From NCBI GenBank assembly GCA_000226015.1, contig JH154974.1:60981-85273 (forward strand): a stretch of DNA of 24,293 nucleotides, given 5' to 3'. Every line of letters starts with the position of its first letter. Within the stretch, counting starts at the first letter, position 1. The DNA comes from Mnemiopsis leidyi (taxonomy: Eukaryota; Ctenophora; Tentaculata; Lobata; Bolinopsidae). Shown here one piece after another: positions 17,313 through 24,293 of this stretch. Made by a program: the position numbers and the translations under genes. The notes under the pieces are model-generated. The model searched no databases. It was not told the DNA's origin and saw only the letters and a program-made list of their open reading frames with translations.

Positions 17313-20300
17313 CATAAGTTTTATCATCTAATCTCCGCAGTATATTTTTAACGTAAAAGAATTCTATGTTGCTCGAACCGATACAAAAATATACAAAATA
17401 TTCGGTTTAGGATGAAAAACAGACGTCATATGGCTTAACAGATCTTTTGTCGAAGGGAGTGCAAAATCATATTCTGATTTGTCAAGTTAACATTTTTTGT
17501 TTTCTTTGGCGAGAACAGAAATACTGTAAACTAAAACGAGTTATTCTCCATTTGATCTGACGCCGTAAATATCCTGGCTCATCTACCCATGCAGCCAAAA
17601 AAATAAAAACATCGGAAAATAGGATTAATCCTTTATAGGCCGTCAGATGTCTGGACGCAATTGGAAGATCTGCTTTGAATATAACCTACGTGTTATATGA
17701 TATAAAATAGTCTAATATGATATAACAATAATGAACGGATTGATCTGTAATTAATTTACTTAGACAAAGATTATAAAAAGAATGATGATTTCATGATGGA
17801 ATTCAAACGACTTTTATCGCCTCAGACAACATTGGATCCTATTAGACTACCAGAAAAGTATGTAGACCTACCCAATATCCCGTCATAGTCTGAAGTCGCC
17901 TCGATGTGAAATACGAATATTTTCTATTTACGGGTTACAAGATTTTATGATATCAAGACGATTTGCGCCTTATTAAACATCATTGGCAAATTGGTTTAAA
18001 TTCGTTTTGCACCCGAGGCAAAACATTTATCGATGTCATATATTTGCAGCGTTTATTCTTCGAATCAGTTTTTCAATTTGCTTGCATTGTGACGATGTTT
18101 TTCTGCAAAGACATTTTTCTTTTGTTGGCCCTTTTCTCCGTATGCACTACATTTTATCAAGAAGGTAAACTATGTTTCCAATATAATTAGTACAAGTGTT
18201 TAACAAGTATGTATATATATACTCGATGTATTGGTGTGTCTTAACCATCTATCGACGCTAACAAACGACATAAAACAAAAACAACGTTATTACAATCAAC
18301 ATGAAAGTATCACATCACATTCACAGAACATTTATGAACTTCTTTAACCAAGATATCCGAGTTTTTCGACATTATTTTTATACCTGCAGATGTCAGTACA
18401 AACAACAGCTAACTCAACTTTTCTAACCCTGTTCAGATTTTTGAACCCCGAGAATTAAATTCAGGATGATACAATCACAGTAGCTTTGTACCGTGAAAGG
18501 AGTCCACTGTCTACGAAATAAATCGATAAATTTTGGAAGTTCAGGCGATGCAAATAAGAAGATAGGACAAAAAGAAGTTCGCAGAAGCAGACAGCAGATA
18601 CAGTATATACTGCACAGGTACGTCAGTCTTGAACAACCAGGACTGCATAGGTATATACTACATAGTCTCAAAGTAGGAGATGTTTTTTGTCTAATTTTGT
18701 GTCTTACATCTTGGAATTTGTCAATGTAAACACCAAACAAAGGATTTTCTTACCATAGGCGAGACTAAACATCATATAGGGAGGATACTATAATAACCAA
18801 GATAATCAGAGCTCTGCTATTTCAGTCTACCACATGGCAGTGTCCAGACTGCACTGCAGACTGAAGTAGAGGCAAATCTTGAAATAGCTGCACACAGCTC
18901 CTAATTAATAGACAATGCTTCTTATGTTTGGAGAACACAAGACTGGACACAGACATCAATAAAATCTCCGAAACCAAATTGATTGTTTTTCGGTTTCTAT
19001 CTGGAGTAACAGTGTTAGAGTACTGATCTAAAGGTAAAGTAATGACTTAATGTGACATTTTCTGGGCACATTAAACCATAATTAGGGTATTTTTAAAAAA
19101 ACCACTTTCAGGATTCAGAGTAAGATTCCGAGGTGCATACATCTAATAAGGATGTTGCTGGATACCCTGACCAAAAGTCTTAAACTCCCAGTCAAAGTTA
19201 AATGATCCACCTACACTTCTGTACAATTCTCAGGCTTAATCAATATTATTAGTTTTATATTACAATCAAAACGGTTTGATAATGGTTTTATAATGGTCCT
19301 ATATCTTTGATGTTTTAACATTCGGTAAAATTTTCAACTTAAATAATTTCATAACTTGAACTGTTTATAGTTGTACTTTCTTACCGAACATAAGGTTATA
19401 ATTAAATTGAAAAAGTTTTCTCTTAAATACTTTATGTTCTAAAATTTCTCTTAAAGACTTTATGTTCTAAATTTATTACAAATTCTAAGTTTTCAATTGC
19501 AACCGCTTTATCAATCTTAAATATATTAAGAGAGGATGACTGTGTCCTTTGTCCCTATTTGTAATTTGCAGGGAGTATTTTTATCGATATTTAGATATGA
19601 GATATCCCTTTTAGGGTATATTTAATTCATTTGTTCGTTGAATCTTAGTATTGTGTACTCAAGTACCGTTGAGCGATGGTAACTGTATAACACTGACTGG
19701 TAGTAATAAGTAGCAACTAGCAAGCAATAAGATTTAAGAATTATCATTAACTGATAAAAAGAACTGAACGAGCGAGCGAGCCAGCTTGATCTTTTCTCTG
19801 GTTAATTAATAAAAAACACGTGTGTAAAAGCCGCGCAATCCCTCTTCACACTAAAAAAGTATAAGGCTTTTGCGCCGTAGCGTTCCACAAGGTTGTGCTC
19901 CATCGCCCCACGTTAAGCCCGGGAATTTCAACAGCACCCCACCCAGTCAGGCAGACGAATAATGCAGGAGAACATATGCACAAATCTAACCTGAGGTGCG
20001 AGAAACGGGAATTCTGAGCTTCAACGTGTGGTAGGAATCTGTTGTCACCGTCAGAAGGATAAATCTGGACTGGGACTCAGTGTTTCAGAGTTCTTTTGCT
20101 TGTTCAGCAACGAGCAGACCTGAAGTTTGGAGATTTGTATGATACAGCAAATTGTATGGAGAACCAAGTTCATACAGAAAGTAAACATCGTGTAATTATC
20201 TTGTGATTAGAACGCTTGAATTAAATCAAATTGACAAATCAGTAAAATACAAGGAACTGGAATAGAAGAAATTATCGGGATTATCAAATTTTGTAGATAA

Positions 20301-20328
20301 GTTCTTCTATTTCAACTCAAAAAGTCAA
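17313..20328. other. Gene-free interval
   Basis: About 3 kb of AT-rich sequence. No frame on either strand is long or domain-like. It contains a 92-nt inverted repeat (18809-18900) and a two-copy 28-bp duplication at 19416-19471 (CTTTATGTTCTAAA). No other structure is recognised. Regulatory sequence for the transporter or LTO1 3' flank may be present but is not visible. Confidence 0.4.
18809..18900. repeat. 92-nt inverted repeat with two alternative hairpins
   Basis: GCTATTTCA (18816-18824) pairs perfectly with TGAAATAGC (18880-18888), extended by GAGCT/AGCTC at 18809-18813 and 18896-18900. The inner fold uses TTCAGTCT (18821-18828) with AGACTGAA (18858-18865), plus GCAGTG (18837-18842) with CACTGC (18852-18857). 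The two folds compete for 18821-18824. It could be a foldback MITE or a structured RNA precursor. Confidence 0.6.
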
Positions 20329-20998
20329 TTACTCGGCAAGAGATACCTGTCTATGTTTTGCCTTCACCAAGTTGAACCTTTCAATCAAATCTTCGGTGTT
20401 TTCTATCGTAAACTCGGCACACATGTCTCGTAAATTTTCCAGTGCCCTTGTCACCCTACTGAAATAGATAAACGTTTTAAACGTTAAAGTTAAAGCGATT
20501 TATCAATAGGATGTTAATGTTCACCCACAAAACTGGATGGATACACAGCATCCTTCACTTTTATTTTCTCATCTAAATTTCTTGATAATGGAAGACAATA
20601 AACCTGGTTGGTGTTTGCAAGTTAGAAAGAAGCGTCTCAGCGAATGTTTGGTGAGCCCGCACCTCTTTGGCAAGGAGGGCTCCCTGTTTGTAGCCTAAAG
20701 TTCTACCTTCCTTTTCTCCTTCTCTCCTTCCTTGATCCCAGCCAGAACTGTATCCAGTGTTGTAGAAACTGAGGTACGGGGGAGTGTTTATACTTCCCCT
20801 TCTTTGTTGGTGCAATCTTTATGGGGCAAAAATTCAGGTAAAGAGAATAAGATTGGTTAACAAAATACATGCACTTAAACAATAAATCGCATATTTCAAC
20901 TATTCTTCATCAAAAGATCCGAGCTCATTGACTTACTCATAGACTTACTGCTTTTCAAGATTTGCAATGTCATCCAAAAAGTCGTCACAAGTTAGCAT
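20329..20998 (-). CDS. LTO1: LTO1/ORAOV1 homologue, Fe-S cluster loading adaptor for ABCE1 (3 exons, 114 aa)
   Basis: LTO1 with YAE1 forms the cytosolic adaptor that brings ABCE1/Rli1, the ribosome recycling ATPase, to the CIA iron-sulphur targeting complex. Exons are 20998-20949, 20768-20604 and 20458-20329. Junction codons (CA|T and AG|T) keep frame, and introns are 180 and 145 bp. The product starts MLTCDDFLDDIANLEKHFY (human FDAIVMADERFHGEGY), then has the deca-GX3 Gly repeat that defines the family (GYSSGWDQGRREGEKEGRTL, continuing GYKQGALLAKE), then a helical C-terminus RALENLRDMCAEF. It ends LAE rather than the C-terminal Trp-type signal used in yeast for CIA binding; human LTO1 also differs there. 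Human length is 137 aa. The start codon follows an AG by one base, as in LAGE3. Confidence 0.82.
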
Positions 20999-21474
20999 CC
21001 TTCAACAAATATCATTGAAATTTTACTTTTTTGTTATTTATCTTAGATTTAATATGAAATCTTATGTAAAAATATAAAAATTTAGACCCTTAACATAAAA
21101 CGAACCGACATACCATGGCAACTTGTAATAGTTGCTACCGCTGAAAGTGCAACATCACTCATCAGCATTTTTCTAGCCAACATTTTATAGCCGAAAAGAA
21201 CTTAAGAATCAGGAGTCGTTGCTCTCCCTAAATCCTCCCTTCACTCAATGAAGCTCCCTGACTTTGGCTAGCATTAAATATAGTATCCAAATTAGCCATC
21301 TTATTTCAACCCCAGTAGTTTCAGTTAGCATTCTATTTTCCTAACACTTAAGTACACGTGAAACCTGATTAATTTAGGGAAGTGCCCTTTTAAACTGGCA
21401 ATGAAAACTTAAGTTACAAAGCTTACCTAACTATTGCTAGTCTAAACAGTAATAAAAGTCATGCACACATCTAT
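20999..21474. other. LTO1 upstream flank
   Basis: AT-rich sequence with no supported gene; presumably the promoter side of LTO1. No TATA-like or initiator arrangement can be assigned with confidence. Confidence 0.4.
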
Positions 21475-21481
21475 TGTACAT

Positions 21482-21665
21482 AATTCCACCTACAAAGCGT
21501 GGTTAGCTGAGTGGTTAAAGTATTTGCCCAATAGTTACGAAGAATGCATGTACAGTGTATTTTGTGCCGCGCGTGCGCGCACGTCCGGTAGCCATACGCG
21601 CGCGCGTTGGTGGACGTACGTGCACATCGCGATTCAAGCGCTTAATGCTGGGCCACCCAACACTC
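21482..21665 (+). repeat. Possible tRNA-derived repeat with a CpG-rich purine/pyrimidine patch
   Basis: GTGGTTAGCTGAGTGGTTAA (from about 21498) resembles the A-box half of tRNA-Leu/Ser-type genes. A B-box-like GCGATTCAAGC lies near 21630, too far away for a functional tRNA. Between them, 21570-21640 is packed with CGCGCG and CGTGCGCGCACG, striking in an AT-rich region. The best guess is a diverged SINE with an expanded CpG stretch. Confidence 0.35.
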
Positions 21666-23796
21666 TTTTACCAATTTATTGTTCGAGTGTGAGAATGAAA
21701 TATATTTATGGTTTGATTTATAAAATGCTGTAAATAAAATTATCATAAAGAATCAACAATTTTCGATGGCAGACATATTTGTCCTACAGTCGCTGTGCAG
21801 TCCTGGCATACTTAGGATTATGCTTTAAGCACCAGCTTAAGCACCCGTTAAGCATCAATCATCGTAGCGCCTCCTATGTCAGATAACTTCTGCCAGTAAT
21901 TTTGAGGTCCATCCCAGGAGGAGAAACCCGGAAACGGATTGAAGATGTCGAGGACCCAACTCAACTCAGATTTTGACCTAAAATCTTCACATTCAAATGG
22001 ACAATTTTGGTTCTTCAGTTTTGTTATAAGGTAACTTAATCTGTAGTAAGTGACATTAATTGATCTTGGGCAAAATCCATAACAGCGCAATGCAATATAA
22101 AGATGACATTTTAAGCAAGATATTCTCATCCCTTGCCAATTTTTAAAGTTCTGTCACCAGGTTGCCATTGCAAGTTGAGCTCGCTGTATGGTCAGGGTTT
22201 TAAGGTCATACTGCTACTAAATTTGTTTTATAAGAGAGTAAAGCAAGAAACGCAATTCATTTTTCGGGAACTCCTGATAGAATAAAACCAATTTAGAGAC
22301 ATTCATGCGGTTTTAAAGTTAAAGATTATGAGCAAGATATTCTGATTTTAATTTAAGATTACAAGCATAGGGCTTGTATCAGACAACAATTATTTGATCC
22401 ATTCGTGTTAACCATTGTGATGTTTTATAGAATAAGAACAACGAAATTGCTCTTATTCTGGAAGAATTTTGGTTATAAAGTGAAAAAATTTACAAGCCAG
22501 TTCAAACATTTAAGCCAATTTTGACTTTTTAAAGCTTCTTTGAGAAATCTTATTAATTTTAAATATTCTTGAAATCTTCTTAAAATTAGCAGACAAGCAT
22601 TTTTAAACTCTTGAAAGAAAATCTTAAAGTACTCAAACTTAACCATGAAAGCAAAATAGGGCTAAAAAATAATGGATAACAAATGCAATTCAAGTTTGCA
22701 AAAAAACATGTTTTTGATTGTGAGGCAAAGTAACTGGGGGACTGTATATGTTGTACAAAGGTTGATACAATAATAGCTTTATACATACTGCAGGTGTTTA
22801 GAGACGTCACAAATGATATACAACATATCACAAAACAATATGATTAGCAAACGACCTGGCCTTTATTGTACACAAAATCTCCATGTCCACTCAGGCAATG
22901 GTATGCTAAACACGAAGGAGGGCATTCTTTAAAATTTGTCTTATGAAGTGGAAAATAAGGTATTTTAGCATAGGTAACTATAACATATTAGATACTGTTC
23001 TGTTACATTCAATAGGTAAAAAGCCAGTCATCTGGCTTAAAGCTAATTGTCAGGTTACACACAAGAAACATAACTTTTAAACAAATAGAACAAATAGATG
23101 ACCATGTATTCACAGCTATTGCACAACTTGGGTATATTTGATTTTACATTTTATCAGTAAGCAAACAGTTACGAATTATCTCACAGCAACGGCTGCCCAA
23201 AAGTGCCCCAATTATTATCCTACCAGACTTTATGTCCTCGGGCCCAGCAGGCCACCCCGAGTTTCACGTCTGTCATAAGCTGTTATTACCAGGGAAACTG
23301 CTAAAATCCCACAATCTCAGTGAATAATAGGTAGATACATATGATATCAAATAAAAGCCGAAATTTTATGTCAACTAACCTTTCTACTTGGCTGACCCAC
23401 AACTGGGAACCTATCTGCTATCAAGTTGAGCTGGTGAAACTAGTTAACATGTAGGCGTGAGAATTTTCCAATTATGACCTTTCACCGACAATTGGGAACC
23501 TCCAGGGATCAGGTTTGTGGGAGGTCAGCTCTTTTGACATCGTCAAACTGTGTAGATGGCAATGTTTGTAGACTTGTTGTGTAGCTGTATCCGTCAGAGT
23601 CCACCAGCTGTTGAGATCCTCATTGTCCTTCAATTCACTTGATGAATCAAATGCATGATGAATCGAATGCAGTAATTTTAGGTATATATAGTTAGGAGGA
23701 CCCGTTCATTAACAGCTGATCAACACACCTACAATGGTCAATGACATCAATTCACATTGCCACATGCACCTCGCCTCACACAAACCCAAGTGATCC
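21666..23796. other. Gene-poor interval
   Basis: About 2.1 kb. The minus frame between 21990 and 21848 reads SELSWVLDIFNPFPGFSSWD and then GPQNYWQKLSDI, which has protein-like composition and a possible AG acceptor near 21987, but I do not recognise it and find no partner exon. The rest is AT-rich with no recognisable structure. Confidence 0.35.
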
Positions 23797-24293
23797 AAGA
23801 TAGGAACCGACCGGTACAGAATTTTGGCTGCCGGACCGGAAACGGCCGGAAATGGATCTTATTTCCGGTCAGCCGGATTTTGCCGGACCGGAAACAGGTG
23901 TTTTTTATCAAAAAATTTAGGTAGCCGGATTTGGCCGGAAATTCTATACTGGTCGTTTTTTGATCGATAATAAATTTTTGAAACTTAAAATTTGATATAG
24001 AAAAAGACCGTTACTGATCATGGGTCATGAATGTAGCAATGTAACTAATCTAATAATAGAGATAAGGTATAGACGATAATCTTGGTATAATCTTGAACCA
24101 TTAACTTTATATATCGAGATTCAGTTCGTACAGTAAAATAGGGCCACACAGATGAGGTTTACTGCTTCGACGAAATAATATGATATGAGACGTGATCGGG
24201 AGTATTAAGGAGAATTGGCTAACAAGTTGTACAGCTGGCCGCTGGGAAGATATCGGTTCTCACATTCCCAAGCAGAAGAATCAATACAACAGC
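23797..24293 (-). mobile_element. Decayed hAT-family DNA transposon, one end (runs off right edge)
   Basis: The left boundary CAAGATAGGAACCGACCGG at about 23798 looks like a hAT terminal inverted repeat. It is followed by several subterminal CCGGA/GGCCGGAAA motifs (23845-23945), which are common in hAT ends. From the right edge the minus strand has fragments resembling the hAT C-terminal dimerisation domain: AWECENRYLPSGQLYNLLANS in one frame, like the W..E...P....LA..YL motif, and RRSSKPHLCGPILLYELNL in another, like RRSSLKPE...LLFLKxNL. Stops and frame changes show it is inactive. The other end and target duplication lie outside the window. Confidence 0.5.

Overview
The window is eukaryotic nuclear DNA from an animal, most likely an invertebrate. 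It is AT-rich and its genes are split by GT-AG introns, mostly 130-390 bp long. The products are metazoan-type: a PSMA/NAALADase-like peptidase, an ALKBH1 demethylase, LAGE3, an F5/8C- or F-lectin-like secreted protein and an Ig-superfamily receptor. Minisatellites, SINE-like copies and DNA-transposon debris lie between them. A cnidarian or similar lophotrochozoan/lower-deuterostome host would fit, but the sequence alone does not fix the phylum.

Layout. (1) 1-5726, minus strand: the first six coding exons of a glutamate carboxypeptidase II (FOLH1/NAALAD2)-like gene, which runs off the left edge just after the first two zinc ligands. Its 3-kb third intron holds, on the plus strand, an intact intronless secreted coiled-coil/lectin-domain gene (1837-2748), its decayed tandem copy (3131-3960) and a SINE-like repeat. 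(2) 6092-10540, minus strand: three compact head-to-tail genes for an RPP38-like RNase P/MRP protein, the KEOPS subunit LAGE3/Pcc1 (two exons, 84 aa, reconstructed here) and ALKBH1 (six exons, 338 aa, all iron and 2-oxoglutarate residues present). All three act on tRNA. The peptidase gene lies next downstream on the same strand. Three of these four start codons sit 1-3 nt after an AG, and no canonical AATAAA is seen in the three gaps, so I raise a trans-spliced operon as a hypothesis. (3) 11806-12788, minus strand: an Ig-like transmembrane receptor with a one-base frame break. A roughly 1.9-kb long-TIR transposable element (12797-14737) begins 8 bp upstream of its ATG. (4) 15708-17033, plus strand: an intronless SLC35G1-like transporter with an unusual repeated acidic N-terminus. 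(5) 20329-20998, minus strand: LTO1/ORAOV1 (three exons, 114 aa), an adaptor for Fe-S loading of the ribosome recycling factor ABCE1. (6) 17-20.3 kb and 21-24.3 kb: largely gene-free, with a SINE copy, a strong 92-nt inverted repeat, a CpG-rich alternating purine/pyrimidine patch, and at the right edge one end of a decayed hAT transposon.

Functionally the theme is RNA and translation: tRNA 5' processing (RPP38), t6A37 synthesis (LAGE3), tRNA m1A/f5C metabolism (ALKBH1) and, about 10 kb further, ribosome recycling (LTO1). Interspersed are surface and secreted genes (lectin, Ig receptor, peptidase). All exon models come from reading frames, splice consensus and matching codon phase, and none has transcript support.
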